Assembly: GCF_014646695.1 (NCBI RefSeq)
Contig: NZ_BMNT01000041.1
Location: forward strand, 38,304 to 86,582
Origin: Sphaerisporangium melleum
GTDB taxonomy: Bacteria > Actinomycetota > Actinomycetes > Streptosporangiales > Streptosporangiaceae
Reading direction: 5' to 3'
DNA length: 48,279 bases
The notes under the pieces were generated by a model that worked only from the letters and a program-made list of their open reading frames with translations, had not been told where the DNA came from and did not search any database. Positions 29,065-39,305 of this stretch are shown in pieces; the stretch's first letter is position 1, and each line of letters begins with the position of its first letter. Both the position numbers and the translations under genes were made by a program.

Positions 29065-29070
29065 TAGACT
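29065..29070 (+). promoter_or_regulatory. Probable -10 hexamer of a leaderless recO transcript
   Basis: TAGACT ends six bases before the GTG start of recO, and no Shine-Dalgarno sequence lies between. This spacing puts the transcription start at the first base of the start codon. A -35 match (TTGTGG, 29044-29049) is 15 bases upstream. Inferred. Confidence 0.45.
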
Positions 29071-29076
29071 GGATCG

Positions 29077-29805
29077 GTGAACCTGTACCGCGACGAGGGC
29101 ATCGTGCTGCGCACCCAGAAGCTGGGTGAGGCCGACCGGATCGTCACGGTCCTGACCAAGCGCATCGGCAAGGTCCGCGGCGTGGCCAAGGGCGTGCGGC
29201 GCACCAAGTCGCGGTGGGGCGCCCGGCTGGAGCCGTTCACCCATGTCGACCTGCAGTTGCACACCGGGCGCTCGCTCGATGTGATCACCCAGGCCGAGAC
29301 GCTGCGGCCGTACGGTGAGGCGCTGGTCACGGACTATCCACGCTACACCGCGGGCATCGCCATGCTGGAGACCGCCGACCGGCTGACGATGGGCGAGAAG
29401 GAACCCGCGCTGCGGCAGTTCCTGCTGCTGGTCGGGGGCCTGCGCACCCTGGTCGAGGGGGACCACGAGGCACGGCTGGTCCTGGACGCCTACTTCCTGC
29501 GTTCCCTGGCCGTCGCCGGGTACGCGCCCGCCCTGGAGTCCTGCGCCCGCTGCTCGACCCCCGCCATCCGCGCCTTCGCCATCCAGGCCGGCGGCGTGGT
29601 CTGCGCCGCGTGCCGCCCGCCCGGCGCCGCGGTGCCGGCCGCCGAGACGATCGGCCTCATGATCGCACTCACCCGCGGCGACTGGGCCTCCGCCGACGCC
29701 TCGGAGGCCAGGCACCGCACCGAGTGCAGCGGCCTGGTCGCGGCCTATCTGCAATGGCATCTGGAACACGGAATACGCTCGCTACGACACGTCGAGCGCC
29801 TCTGA
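29077..29805 (+). CDS. recO: DNA repair protein RecO
   Basis: A 242-residue RecFOR-pathway protein that loads RecA by displacing single-strand binding protein. The N-terminal OB fold begins [21 protein letters not shown]; a helical domain follows. The zinc cluster is CARC at about 156-159 with CAAC at about 177-180. Length is normal. GTG at 29077 is the start; no ribosome site is present and a -10 hexamer lies just upstream, so it is probably leaderless. It is followed by uppS, as in other actinomycetes. Confidence 0.95.
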   Translation: MNLYRDEGIVLRTQKLGEADRIVTVLTKRIGKVRGVAKGVRRTKSRWGARLEPFTHVDLQLHTGRSLDVITQAETLRPYGEALVTDYPRYTAGIAMLETADRLTMGEKEPALRQFLLLVGGLRTLVEGDHEARLVLDAYFLRSLAVAGYAPALESCARCSTPAIRAFAIQAGGVVCAACRPPGAAVPAAETIGLMIALTRGDWASADASEARHRTECSGLVAAYLQWHLEHGIRSLRHVERL

Positions 29806-29896
29806 GCCGCACGCGGCGCCGGGTACCGTACCGACCGCCCGGCAGGTGGCGCCGGGGCCGCGCGACGTACCGAACACACCACAGGAGAAGCAGACC

Positions 29897-30670
29897 GTGA
29901 ACGTCCGCCCGCCGACCCCGCATCCCTCAGGCGCGCTGCCGCCGCCGATCCCGCGCGACCTGATCCCCAGGCACGTCGCCATCGTCATGGACGGCAACGG
30001 CCGCTGGGCCAAGGTGCGCGGGCTGCCCAGGACCGAAGGCCACAAGGCCGGCGAGGCGTCGCTGTTCGACGTCATCGAGGGGGCGATCGAGCTCGGCATC
30101 CCCAACCTGTCCGCCTACGCCTTCTCCACCGAGAACTGGCGGCGCTCCCCGGACGAGGTGCGCTTCCTGATGGGCTTCAACCGGGACGTCATCCGCCGCC
30201 GCCGCGACGAGCTGCACGCCATGGGGGTTCGGGTGCGCTGGGCCGGCCGTCCCGGGCGGCTGTGGAAGAGCGTCATCAAGGAGTTGCAGGACGCCGAGGA
30301 GATGACCAGGGACAACCGCACGCTGACCCTGCAGTTCTGCGTCAACTACGGCGGCCGGGCCGAGATCGTGGACGCCGCCGTGCGGCTCGCGCAGGACATC
30401 GCGGCGGGCAAGGTGAAGCCGGGCAAGGTCAGCGAGCAGACCTTCGCCCGTTACCTGGACGAGCCCGATATCCCGGACGTGGATCTGTTCCTCCGTTCCT
30501 CCGGAGAGCAGCGCACCTCCAACTTCCTGCTGTGGCAGTCGGCGTACGCCGAGATGGTCTTCCTCAACCAGCTCTGGCCCGACTTCGACCGCCGTGACCT
30601 GTGGCAGGCCTGCGAGATCTACGCCAAGCGCGACCGCAGGTACGGCGGCGCCGTCCCCAACCAGGTCTGA
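29897..30670 (+). CDS. uppS: Isoprenyl transferase (cis-prenyl diphosphate synthase)
   Basis: A 257-residue cis-prenyltransferase that extends allylic diphosphates with isopentenyl diphosphate for polyprenyl carriers of cell-wall synthesis. [14 protein letters not shown] holds the catalytic Asp; [31 protein letters not shown] and [20 protein letters not shown] are all family motifs, the last holding the isopentenyl diphosphate-binding arginines. GTG at 29897 has AGGAG nine bases upstream, preferred to an in-frame GTG at 29846. It follows recO in the conserved block. Confidence 0.95.
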   Translation: MNVRPPTPHPSGALPPPIPRDLIPRHVAIVMDGNGRWAKVRGLPRTEGHKAGEASLFDVIEGAIELGIPNLSAYAFSTENWRRSPDEVRFLMGFNRDVIRRRRDELHAMGVRVRWAGRPGRLWKSVIKELQDAEEMTRDNRTLTLQFCVNYGGRAEIVDAAVRLAQDIAAGKVKPGKVSEQTFARYLDEPDIPDVDLFLRSSGEQRTSNFLLWQSAYAEMVFLNQLWPDFDRRDLWQACEIYAKRDRRYGGAVPNQV

Positions 30671-30716
30671 CCCGCGCCCGACGCCTCTCCAGGGTGACGC
30701 CGGGAGGAACCGTACC

Positions 30717-30738
30717 GGCCGGCCGTGATCCGCCGGCC
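30717..30738 (+). terminator. Weak hairpin after uppS
   Basis: A 7-bp perfect stem, GGCCGGC and GCCGGCC, with an 8-base loop, 46 bases after the uppS stop. It may end the uppS transcript; in such GC-rich DNA a stem this short could be chance. Confidence 0.35.
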
Positions 30739-30887
30739 ATCGCGGTCGCATCTGCGGCACACGCGGCGGTCGGCGTGATCGCCCGATCCATTGCGGTTTC
30801 GCGCAGGCGCGGCACGTGGCAGCGTTCGTCCCAGCGGGCGCGTGATCCGCCGCCCGCCCACCACGTAACGGTGAACCCCGAAGGGAC

Positions 30888-31946
30888 ATGCGTATGCGCG
30901 ATCCGCGACCGGTTTACGGACCCCGCCTGCAGGACGAGCTCGGCCCCGCGACGAACGTGCGCGCGATCGACAGCAGCCCCCGGTCACACGTGTGGTTCGC
31001 CGAGATAGGCGGGGCCACGGCGGTGATCAAGCAGGCCGCCGACGGTCCCGACGCCGAGGAGCGCTTCCAGCGCGAGGTCACCGCGCTCCGGCTCGCCGCA
31101 CGGGCCGATCCGCCGCTGGTGCCGGCGATCCTCGGCCTCGACCCCGCCGAGCGGGTCCTGGTCCTCGCGTATCTCGACGGCGGTGACCCGCCCGAGGACT
31201 GGGTGGTCGGCTACGCGGCGGCGCTCGCCCGGCTGCACGCGGCCACGACCCCCGAGGACGCGGGGGCGCTGCCGCGGTGGACGCCGCCCGGCTCCGGTGA
31301 TCTCGACGCGTTCTTCGGGCTGGCCCGCCACCTCGGGGTGGCGGAGCCGCCGTCGGCCCGTGCGGAGCTGGAAGGCGTCCTGGACCGGCTCGGCCGGGTG
31401 CCGGGACATTCCCTCCTGCACGGCGACCCCTGCCCCGGCAATGATCTCTACACCGCCGCGGGGGTCCGGTTCGTCGACCTCGAGCAGGCCACGCTGGGCA
31501 ACGGGCTGACCGAGCTGGCCTACCTGCGGATCGGATTCCCGAGCTGCTGGTGCTCCACCGCCACCCCCGAGCCGCTGATCCGCCGCGCCGAGGACGCCTA
31601 CCACGCCGCCTGGCGCGCCGCCACCGGCACCGAGCCCCAGGGCGACCTCACCGACGCGTGCGTCGGCTGGCTGGTGCGTGGCGACGGGCTCGTCGAACGG
31701 GCGCACCGCGACGGCACCGACCACTTCGCCAGGCTGACCCGCGCCGACTGGCGCTGGGGGGTCGCCACCGGACGGCAGCGGCTGCTGCACCGCCTCGGCG
31801 TCGTCCGGGAGGCCACGGCGGGGCGCGACGATCTCGCCGGCCTGCACGGCCTCACCACGGCCATGCGCGACCGGATGCTCGTCAGGTGGCCCGGCCTGCC
31901 GCCGCTGCCCACCCGGCGTCCGGCGGAGAACCCCAACCTCCGGTGA
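30888..31946 (+). CDS. Aminoglycoside phosphotransferase-fold protein
   Basis: A 352-residue protein of the APH/choline kinase-like fold. The N-lobe has a TAVIKQAADG strand with the ATP lysine. The catalytic loop is LLHGDPCPGNDLY (H-G-D-x4-N), and the metal-binding Asp lies in RFVDLEQATLGN. Members phosphorylate small molecules or are uncharacterised; substrate is unknown and antibiotic resistance should not be assumed. ATG at 30888 has AAGGG upstream. It is the only gene between uppS and the CGNR gene and probably has its own promoter. Confidence 0.85.
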   Translation: MRMRDPRPVYGPRLQDELGPATNVRAIDSSPRSHVWFAEIGGATAVIKQAADGPDAEERFQREVTALRLAARADPPLVPAILGLDPAERVLVLAYLDGGDPPEDWVVGYAAALARLHAATTPEDAGALPRWTPPGSGDLDAFFGLARHLGVAEPPSARAELEGVLDRLGRVPGHSLLHGDPCPGNDLYTAAGVRFVDLEQATLGNGLTELAYLRIGFPSCWCSTATPEPLIRRAEDAYHAAWRAATGTEPQGDLTDACVGWLVRGDGLVERAHRDGTDHFARLTRADWRWGVATGRQRLLHRLGVVREATAGRDDLAGLHGLTTAMRDRMLVRWPGLPPLPTRRPAENPNLR

Positions 31947-31983
31947 CCACGCCGGCCCCCCGGGGGCGGTCGTCCGGAGGAGG

Positions 31984-32532
31984 CTAGGCGCGGCGGCGGG
32001 CGCGGTAGGCGGCGACGTGCATGCGGTTGCCGCAGGTGCGGCTGTCGCAGTAGACCCGGGAGCGGTTGCGCGACTCGTCGAAGAAGACCCGCTCGCAGTC
32101 GGGGGCGGCGCAGGTGCGCAGCCGCTCCCACTCGCCCTCGACCAGCAGGTGGGCCAGGGCCACTCCGAGCTCGGCGGCCAGGTGCTCGGCCAGCGGCGCC
32201 CCTTTGGCGAAGTAGTGGACGTGCAGTGGGTAGCCGTCGTGCTCGGTCAGCCGGGCGGTGATGCGCGTGCGTTCCAGCAGGACGTTCAGCCGGGCCACCG
32301 CGGAGGCGGCGTCGGGCTCGGCGAAGATCTCCAGGAACGTGGCCCGCAGGGCGCGCACCTCGGCGAGGTCGGCGCCGTTGACCTCGCCGACGCCGCTCAG
32401 CTCGTGGCGGCGCACGTACTCCCGCAACTCGCCGGCGCCGGTGAGGCTGTCGAGCCCGCCGGTCTCGGGCGCGGAGTTGACCAGGTCGGCCACGGCGGCG
32501 AGCGAGCACACCATGTCATGGCTGAATGGCAT
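31984..32532 (-). CDS. CGNR zinc-finger protein (ABATE type)
   Basis: A 182-residue likely stress-responsive regulator. The N-terminal helical region (LVNSAPETGG, ELREYVRRHE, ALRATFLEIFAEPD) matches the ABATE domain. The C-terminal zinc finger is CAAPDC with YCDSRTCGNR, ending in an Arg-rich tail. The CGNR motif is thought to bind DNA. ATG at 32532 has AGGAG seven bases upstream; a longer start at 32565 is less likely. It converges on the kinase gene. Confidence 0.9.
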   Translation of the reverse strand: MPFSHDMVCSLAAVADLVNSAPETGGLDSLTGAGELREYVRRHELSGVGEVNGADLAEVRALRATFLEIFAEPDAASAVARLNVLLERTRITARLTEHDGYPLHVHYFAKGAPLAEHLAAELGVALAHLLVEGEWERLRTCAAPDCERVFFDESRNRSRVYCDSRTCGNRMHVAAYRARRRA

Positions 32533-32667
32533 GTCTCTCCTGTCGGCTGGACGTCGGCGGGACATCGGGGGGAAGCGGACAGGGGCGGGGCGCGCGTTCC
32601 CGCCCTTCCCGCCGTCACGGAAGCGTATCCCGGAACGGCCGGGCCGGGGACGTCCGGCGCCGCGGGA

Positions 32668-33105
32668 CTATCCGGCGGAGGCGACCGCGGCGCAGGTCGC
32701 GCAGGTGCCGAAGATCTCGACGGTGTGGGTCATCGCCGTGAACCCGTGCTCGGCGCCGACGGACTCCGCCCAGCGTTCGATCTCCGGCCCCGCGACCTCC
32801 ACCGTCCGGCCGCAGTTGCGACAGACCAGGTGATGGTGGTGCGAACCGGTCGCACAGGCGCGGTAGACGCACTCGCCGTCGTCGGTGCGCAGCACGTCCA
32901 CCTGACCGGACTCGGCCAGCGTCTGCAGAGCCCGGTACACCGTGGTCAGGCCGATCTTCGCGCCGTCCGCCCGCATCTGCGCGTAGATGTCCTGCGCGCT
33001 GCGGAAGCCGTCGTTGCGGCTCAGGGTCTCCCGGACGGCGGCGCGGCGGCTGGTCATCGGCCGCCCCTCGCCCCGCCCGATGCCGTACACGCGGGTGCCG
33101 CTCAT
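32668..33105 (-). CDS. zur: Zinc uptake regulator, Fur family
   Basis: A 145-residue Fur-family repressor. The DNA-binding region has TSRRAAVRETLSRNDGFRSA and KIGLTTVYRALQTLAESG. The metal domain contains HHHHLVCRNCGRTVEV, and CATC near the C-terminus completes the structural zinc site (two C-x-x-C pairs). ATG at 33105 has AAGGAGG eight bases upstream and overlaps the znuB stop by four bases. Its place as the last gene of the znuA-znuC-znuB set and a Zur-like box at the operon promoter identify it as Zur; the operon is probably autoregulated by zinc. Confidence 0.93.
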   Translation of the reverse strand: MSGTRVYGIGRGEGRPMTSRRAAVRETLSRNDGFRSAQDIYAQMRADGAKIGLTTVYRALQTLAESGQVDVLRTDDGECVYRACATGSHHHHLVCRNCGRTVEVAGPEIERWAESVGAEHGFTAMTHTVEIFGTCATCAAVASAG

Positions 33106-33935
33106 GCGCCCGCCTCCTTCGCTCGGTAGCGCCGCAGGAACCGGCCGGCGCCCAGGGCCAGGACGAAGCCCGCGAGGGCCAGCAGAACGATCGCCGCGCC
33201 CGGCGCGACGCCGGCGTAGAACGCCGAGGTGAGCCCGCCGACCGTGGCCACGACGCCGAGGAGCATCGCCAGCGCCATGGTCGCACGGAAGCCGCGGGTG
33301 ACCTGCTGGCTGGTGGCCACGGGCACCACCATCAGCGCGCTCACCAGCAGCAGCCCGACCACCCGCATCGCGATCACGACGGTGAGCGCGGCGGTGACCG
33401 CGATGAGCAGGCTGAGGAAGCGCACCGGCAGGCCGTTGACCTTGGCGACCTCCTCGTCCTGGCACAGGACGAACAGCTCGCGGCCGAAGGTCGCCACCAC
33501 GCCGAGCACGAACGCGGTCAGCACCGCGATGACCCACACGTCCTGCGCGGTCACGCTGCTGATCGAGCCGAACAGATAGGAGGTGAGGGTGGCGTTGCTG
33601 CCGCCCGGCGCGAGCCCGATGAGCAGCACCCCGCCCGCGATGCCGCCGTAGAACAGCAGCGCGAGGGCGACGTCGCCGGTCGTACGGCCCCGGGCGCGGA
33701 CCAGCTCGATCGCCACCGCACCGGCGATCGAGACCAGGACGGCGGTGAACACCGGAGCGGTGCCGGTCAGGAAGCCGAGCGCCACGCCGGTCAGCGCCAC
33801 GTGGCCGATGCCGTCGCCCAGCAGGGCGAGCCGCCGCTGGACGATGAAGGTGCCGACGGCCGGGGCGGCGAGCCCCACCAGCAGCGCGGCGACCAGCGCG
33901 CGCACCATGAAGTCGTACTGGAAGATCTCGATCAC
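33102..33935 (-). CDS. znuB: Zinc ABC transporter permease
   Basis: A 277-residue integral membrane subunit of an ABC-3 family metal importer, with about eight hydrophobic helices. RRLALLGDGIGHVALTGVALG is the family's conserved early region, and ALMVVPVATSQQVTRGF is the cytoplasmic coupling segment that contacts the ATPase. The GTG start overlaps the znuC stop by four bases, and its own stop overlaps the zur start. It works with ZnuC and ZnuA to import zinc. Confidence 0.95.
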   Translation of the reverse strand: MIEIFQYDFMVRALVAALLVGLAAPAVGTFIVQRRLALLGDGIGHVALTGVALGFLTGTAPVFTAVLVSIAGAVAIELVRARGRTTGDVALALLFYGGIAGGVLLIGLAPGGSNATLTSYLFGSISSVTAQDVWVIAVLTAFVLGVVATFGRELFVLCQDEEVAKVNGLPVRFLSLLIAVTAALTVVIAMRVVGLLLVSALMVVPVATSQQVTRGFRATMALAMLLGVVATVGGLTSAFYAGVAPGAAIVLLALAGFVLALGAGRFLRRYRAKEAGA

Positions 33936-34777
33936 TTCGGTGCTCCCGGGCTCATCGGGCCACTGGAGACGTCGTAGGCGTGCGGGCGCTCCTGCTCGTG
34001 CCCCGGGTGCGGGTGGCAGGCGCCCTCGCCGTGCTGGGCCGGCCCGTCGTGGGCGACGACGCCGTCGCGTACGACGATCGACCGGGTGATCAGGGGCGCG
34101 AGCGGGCCGAGCTCGTGCGCCACCAGCAGCACGGTCCTGCCCTGCCGCACCAGGCTCGCGAGCGTGCCGGCCAGGTGCCGCTGGCTCTCGGCGTCCACGC
34201 CGGCCGTCGGCTCGTCCATCACGAAGGTGTCCGGCTCACCGGCCAGCGCGCGGGCGATGAGCACCCGCTGCTGCTGGCCACCGGAGAGCAGGCCCACCGG
34301 GTCGCCGGCGCGGCCGGCCAGGCCCACGGACTCCAGCGCGGCGGTCACCGCCGCCCGGTCGGCGGCGCCGGACGGGCGCAGCCGCCGCTGCCGGGGCACA
34401 CGGCCGGAGGCCACCACCTCGCGGACGGTCGCGGGCACCCCGCCGCCGACCGAGAGCCGCTGCGGGACGTACCCGATGCGCCACCAGTCGCGGAACCTCG
34501 CGGGTGGCGTGCCGAACAGCTCGGCGGTGCCCGCCGTGAGCGGGACCAGGCCGAGGAGTGTGCGGATCAGGGTGGACTTGCCCGAGCCGTTGGCGCCGAG
34601 GACGGCGACCACCTCGCCGGTCTCGATGCGCAGGTCGACCCCGCGCAGCACCCGGCGTCCGTCGAGGGCGACGTGCCCGCCCCTCATGGCGAAGGCGACC
34701 TCGGGGACCCGCGTGCCGGCCGCGGGCTCGTGCGCCGCCTGGGCGGCCCGGCCGGTCGCCTGTGCTGATCGGGTCAT
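33932..34777 (-). CDS. znuC: Zinc ABC transporter ATP-binding protein
   Basis: A 281-residue ABC ATPase with Walker A GANGSGKST, signature LSGGQQQR, Walker B TFVMDEPTAGVD and switch His in VAHELG. The C-terminal tail is rich in His (HDGPAQHGEGACHPHPGHEQ), a likely zinc-binding extension as in other zinc importers. The N-terminus has about 25 extra residues. ATG at 34777 overlaps the znuA stop by four bases. Confidence 0.95.
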   Translation of the reverse strand: MTRSAQATGRAAQAAHEPAAGTRVPEVAFAMRGGHVALDGRRVLRGVDLRIETGEVVAVLGANGSGKSTLIRTLLGLVPLTAGTAELFGTPPARFRDWWRIGYVPQRLSVGGGVPATVREVVASGRVPRQRRLRPSGAADRAAVTAALESVGLAGRAGDPVGLLSGGQQQRVLIARALAGEPDTFVMDEPTAGVDAESQRHLAGTLASLVRQGRTVLLVAHELGPLAPLITRSIVVRDGVVAHDGPAQHGEGACHPHPGHEQERPHAYDVSSGPMSPGAPK

Positions 34778-35748
34778 GTGCATTCCAGTGCGGTGCGGAG
34801 TGTGGCGAGGTTCGCGCGCGCGGCGGAGAGGTAGTCCCCCGACGGGGGGCGGCTCTCGATCGGGTTGAGTACCGCGGTCGCGGCGCCGACCTCCTTGGCG
34901 AGGACCTCGGAGACCTTGGGGCTGAGGAGTTCCTCGGTGAAGATGGTAGTCACCTTCTCCCGCCGGGCGATGCCCGCCACCTCGGCGATGCGGGCGGGAG
35001 CGGGCTCGGCCTCGGCGTCCAGGCCGCTGATGCCCACCTGCTTCAGCCGGTAGCGGTCGGCCAGGTAGCCGAAGGCGGTGTGCGAGGTGACGAGCGTACG
35101 GCGGGCGCAGGTGCCGAGCCCCTGCTGAAGCTCCTGGTCCAGGGCGTTCAGCTCGCCGGCCGTCGAGGCGGCCCGGCCGGTGTACGCGGCGGTGTGCGCG
35201 GCGTCCGCCTGGCCGAGCCGGGCGCCGAGCGCGGTGGCGACGGTGGCGAACCGGCTGGGGTCGAGCCACAGATGCGGGTCGTAGGCCACCGGCTCGTGCG
35301 CCTCCTCGCCCTCGTGCCCCTCGGCGGACGCGGTCAGCGTCGTGACCGTGGAGGCGACGTCGAACGCCTTGTCCGCGGCGTACTGCTCGACGGCCTCGTC
35401 CACGGCCGGCTGCACGCCCTTGAGGTACACGACGAGGTCGGCCTGCTCGATGTCGGCGATCTGACGCGGGGTCAGCTCCAGGTCGTGCGGCTCGACCCCG
35501 GGCCTGGTCAGGCCGGTCACCGTGGCGTCCGGCCCGGCGACCTTGGTGGAGAGCCACTCCAACGGATAGAAGGCGGCGAGGACCGCCGGCTTACCGGCGG
35601 TGCCGCTCTGGGAGGAGGCGGAACCGGCGGGGGCGCAGGCGGTGGCGGCGAGCAGCGCGCACCCGCCGAGCAGGATCGTCGCGGTGGTCAGGATGGAGCG
35701 GCGAGCAGAACGTGCCTGGTGAGCGTATCTGGACGAAAAGGGCATCAC
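34774..35748 (-). CDS. znuA: Zinc ABC transporter substrate-binding lipoprotein
   Basis: A 324-residue cluster A-I metal-binding protein. The N-terminus is a lipoprotein signal; the lipobox may be LLGGC (Cys30) or ATAC (Cys38). Metal-site motifs are GVEPHDLELTP, DPHLWLDPSRF and LVTSHTAFGYLADRY. A short acidic His loop (EGHEGEEAHE) fits a zinc rather than manganese protein. The start is GTG 35748 or ATG 35745. First gene of the znuACB-zur operon, with a Zur box overlapping its promoter. Confidence 0.95.
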   Translation of the reverse strand: MMPFSSRYAHQARSARRSILTTATILLGGCALLAATACAPAGSASSQSGTAGKPAVLAAFYPLEWLSTKVAGPDATVTGLTRPGVEPHDLELTPRQIADIEQADLVVYLKGVQPAVDEAVEQYAADKAFDVASTVTTLTASAEGHEGEEAHEPVAYDPHLWLDPSRFATVATALGARLGQADAAHTAAYTGRAASTAGELNALDQELQQGLGTCARRTLVTSHTAFGYLADRYRLKQVGISGLDAEAEPAPARIAEVAGIARREKVTTIFTEELLSPKVSEVLAKEVGAATAVLNPIESRPPSGDYLSAARANLATLRTALECT

Positions 35749-35755
35749 CCTGCCG

Positions 35756-35785
35756 AGTATGACCTAAAATGAAAACCGTTGTCAA
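35756..35785 (-). promoter_or_regulatory. znuA promoter with Zur box
   Basis: On the minus strand, TTGACA (35785-35780) and CATACT (35761-35756) are 18 bases apart. TGAAAACCGTTGTCA (35770-35784, plus strand) is a 7-1-7 inverted repeat with one mismatch and resembles the TGAAAATCATTTTCA type of Zur box of actinobacteria. It covers the -35 hexamer and part of the spacer, so Zur-zinc would block the polymerase. Confidence 0.75.
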
Positions 35786-35893
35786 AACTGGCCCGACGGG
35801 AAGCATGTGCGGACCACGACAGAGGCGCACGGGCGCGGATCGGTGCCGGCCGCGAGGCGGGGGGAGCCGGAACGGGTGAAGGCGCGCCGAGCG

Positions 35894-36334
35894 CTAGAAG
35901 AGGAGGCCGAAGCGCTCGGCCAGCAGGGCGAGCAGGAAGACCACCACTCCCGCGCGCAGCAGTCGCGCGCCGTTGCCCAGCGACGGCCAGGACAGGTAGG
36001 CCAGCCAGACCACGAAGAAGAGCACCGGAAGCACCGCGACACCGCCCCGCCAGTCGGGCACGGCCAGGCCCACCAGCAGCAGGATCACCAGCGCCACGGG
36101 CAGGATCCAGCGCGGCAGCCCGTACAGGAAGACCAGCGGGACGGCGCTCCTGTGCTCGATCGCCCGGCGCGTCCCGGTCGCACCGGGCGTGAGGAAGCGC
36201 TCGCCGGGCGGCAGGGGACGGCCCGGCGCGGGCGGGCGCCGGTCGCGGGACAGCGGGTGGCCGGGCACGGCCCGTCCACGCCCGGCGGAGGACGAGGGGC
36301 GCGAAGGGTCACGGCGCGGGTACTTGTCGGCCAC
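35894..36334 (-). CDS. Small membrane protein, DUF6703-like
   Basis: A 146-residue protein with a long Arg/Pro-rich cytoplasmic N-terminus (about 65 residues) and three hydrophobic segments: [34 protein letters not shown] and [17 protein letters not shown]. It resembles the actinobacterial DUF6703 family; no function is known. It lies upstream of znuA on the same strand, but 145 bases and a dedicated Zur-controlled promoter separate them. Confidence 0.65.
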   Translation of the reverse strand: MADKYPRRDPSRPSSSAGRGRAVPGHPLSRDRRPPAPGRPLPPGERFLTPGATGTRRAIEHRSAVPLVFLYGLPRWILPVALVILLLVGLAVPDWRGGVAVLPVLFFVVWLAYLSWPSLGNGARLLRAGVVVFLLALLAERFGLLF

Positions 36335-36404
36335 GATCCGAGCCTAGCGGCGTGGTACGGCCGCGCGGCAGCCCTCGGCGGTCCGGGCGCGGTGGGCGGG
36401 TGGC

Positions 36405-36704
36405 ATGCTGGGCGGCATGCTCGCGCTCATCAGGTATTCGGTGCCCGGCGCCCAGGCCGAGGAGTTCACCGGCCAGGCCAGGACGATCATGCGGACGTTC
36501 GCCGCGCAGGACGGCTACCGGGGCGGGCACATCGGCAGATCGGTGGACGAGCCGGAGCTGTGGGCGCTGGTCAGCGAGTGGGAAGGGGCCGGGTTCTACC
36601 GCCGCGCCCTGTCGGCGGCGCGCATGGACATGTACCCGCTCATGACCCTGATGATCAACGAGCCGAGCGCCTTCGAGATCGTTCCCGGCGACCCGGAAGG
36701 GTGA
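36405..36704 (+). CDS. Antibiotic biosynthesis monooxygenase-like (ABM) domain protein
   Basis: A 95-99 residue dimeric alpha-beta barrel protein. [16 protein letters not shown], a helix, [22 protein letters not shown] and the following helix match the ABM layout. Members range from quinol oxygenases to proteins of unknown role, so no reaction can be named. Start is either ATG 36405 or ATG 36417, the latter closer to the first beta strand. It precedes glyS by 143 bases. Confidence 0.7.
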   Translation: MLGGMLALIRYSVPGAQAEEFTGQARTIMRTFAAQDGYRGGHIGRSVDEPELWALVSEWEGAGFYRRALSAARMDMYPLMTLMINEPSAFEIVPGDPEG

Positions 36705-36847
36705 CGCCTACCGGCGCTCGCGGCCCGCGGTGGTTATTGTGGGCGGGTCGCGTCGGCGGTTCCCCTAAGCTTGTGGGAGATCGGGCAGGTGACGCGCCCT
36801 CTGATCGACAAACCCAACCCCGACCGCCAGCCGGATGGAGATTCTTG

Positions 36848-38233
<1,386 letters not shown>

Positions 38234-38255
38234 CGCACCCCGTCACGCCCGCTCC

Positions 38256-38300
38256 GCCGATGGCCGCGCACCGCCCCCCAGGCCCCGCGCGGCCATCGGC
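38256..38300. terminator. Terminator hairpin after glyS
   Basis: A perfect 14-bp stem, GCCGATGGCCGCGC and GCGCGGCCATCGGC, with a 17-base C-rich loop, 22 bases after the glyS stop. It lies between glyS and a convergent membrane protein gene and may act in both directions. Confidence 0.7.
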
Positions 38301-38414
38301 ATGTCACGGATTTCGACAGCCCGGATCCCTGCTCCGGGCGCTGCGAGGTTCCGGCACTGCGACGAGGGCCGATCAGCTGTCCGCGATGACCGGTGTCTCA
38401 GGTGCCTGTCGCGG

Positions 38415-39305
38415 TCAGTCCTGGGCTTCCGCGGCATTTGCGGAACCAGGCGCAGCGGCTTCTCCGCCGGTCGGCGTGACGGTCTGGCGCGCGGCGTTCC
38501 AGATGTGGTCGAACTGCTCCACCCAGTAGGCGTACCAGCGTTCGTCGTGGTCGCGGGTCAGCTCCAGGTGCATCCGCGAGGACGTCGACAGGTTGTGGAA
38601 CCCGTGGATCTCCACGATCAGCCGGCCGCGCGGGGTGTCGGGGTCGATGAGCACCAGGCTGAAGCCGGGGTTGTAGGGCAGCAGGCGGTAGGCGAAGGAG
38701 CCGGCCGTCCGCCACGCGCTCATCAGCGCGAGGTGCTCCATCGTGGTGCGCAGGGCGGCGGGCAGCCGCTGTACGGGGAAGTCCACCGATTCGTCGAGCT
38801 GCGCGGCGGCGAGCCGCACCGCTTCCCGTTCGCGCTGGTCGAGGATGACGACGCGGACGCTGCCGCCGCGGCGGGCGAGCACCGTTCTGCGCAGGGTCTC
38901 GCAGGTCTGCGCCGACAGCAGGTTGACCGCCGACGGGGCGAAGACCCGCACGTCGCGGGCGGTCTCGAACAGCGATGAGACCGGTGACCTCTCATAGATC
39001 GAGCGGTCGTGCAGGATGTCGGCCGGCGCGGTGAGGCGCGGTTCCGGCAGGGTGACCCGGTAGATCAGCAGTCCCAGGCCGGAGAGCAGCACCGCCCAGC
39101 GCAGGTTGTCGTTCAACTCGTCGCTGAAGATCGATAACAGGGCGAAGACGAAGACGACCACGGTGAGGGCGTAGGCCTCGATATGTTGCCGGGCCTTGAG
39201 GTTCGCGAGGATCCGGCGCAGTGCGTTCACGATGACCCCCAGCGGATCGTGGACCATTCCGGCCGTGCTCGTCCCATTGTCCGGGCGGGCGCCACGCGGG
39301 GCCAT
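38415..39305 (-). CDS. Two-helix membrane protein of unknown function
   Basis: A 296-residue protein I do not recognise. After a polar N-terminus come two closely spaced transmembrane segments, about residues 45-62 (YALTVVVFVFALLSIF) and 69-84 (WAVLLSGLGLLIYRV). The remaining 200 residues are a soluble domain with RDVRVFAPSAVNLL, VRVVILDQRERE and FSLVLIDPDTPRGRLIVEIHGF. The alternating strand-helix layout with an early hydrophobic strand recalls phospholipase D-like folds, but no HxK motif is seen. ATG at 39305 has GGAG ten bases upstream; ATG 39257 is an alternative. It is divergent from the small SAGTTWD-repeat peptide gene. Confidence 0.75.
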   Translation of the reverse strand: MAPRGARPDNGTSTAGMVHDPLGVIVNALRRILANLKARQHIEAYALTVVVFVFALLSIFSDELNDNLRWAVLLSGLGLLIYRVTLPEPRLTAPADILHDRSIYERSPVSSLFETARDVRVFAPSAVNLLSAQTCETLRRTVLARRGGSVRVVILDQREREAVRLAAAQLDESVDFPVQRLPAALRTTMEHLALMSAWRTAGSFAYRLLPYNPGFSLVLIDPDTPRGRLIVEIHGFHNLSTSSRMHLELTRDHDERWYAYWVEQFDHIWNAARQTVTPTGGEAAAPGSANAAEAQD

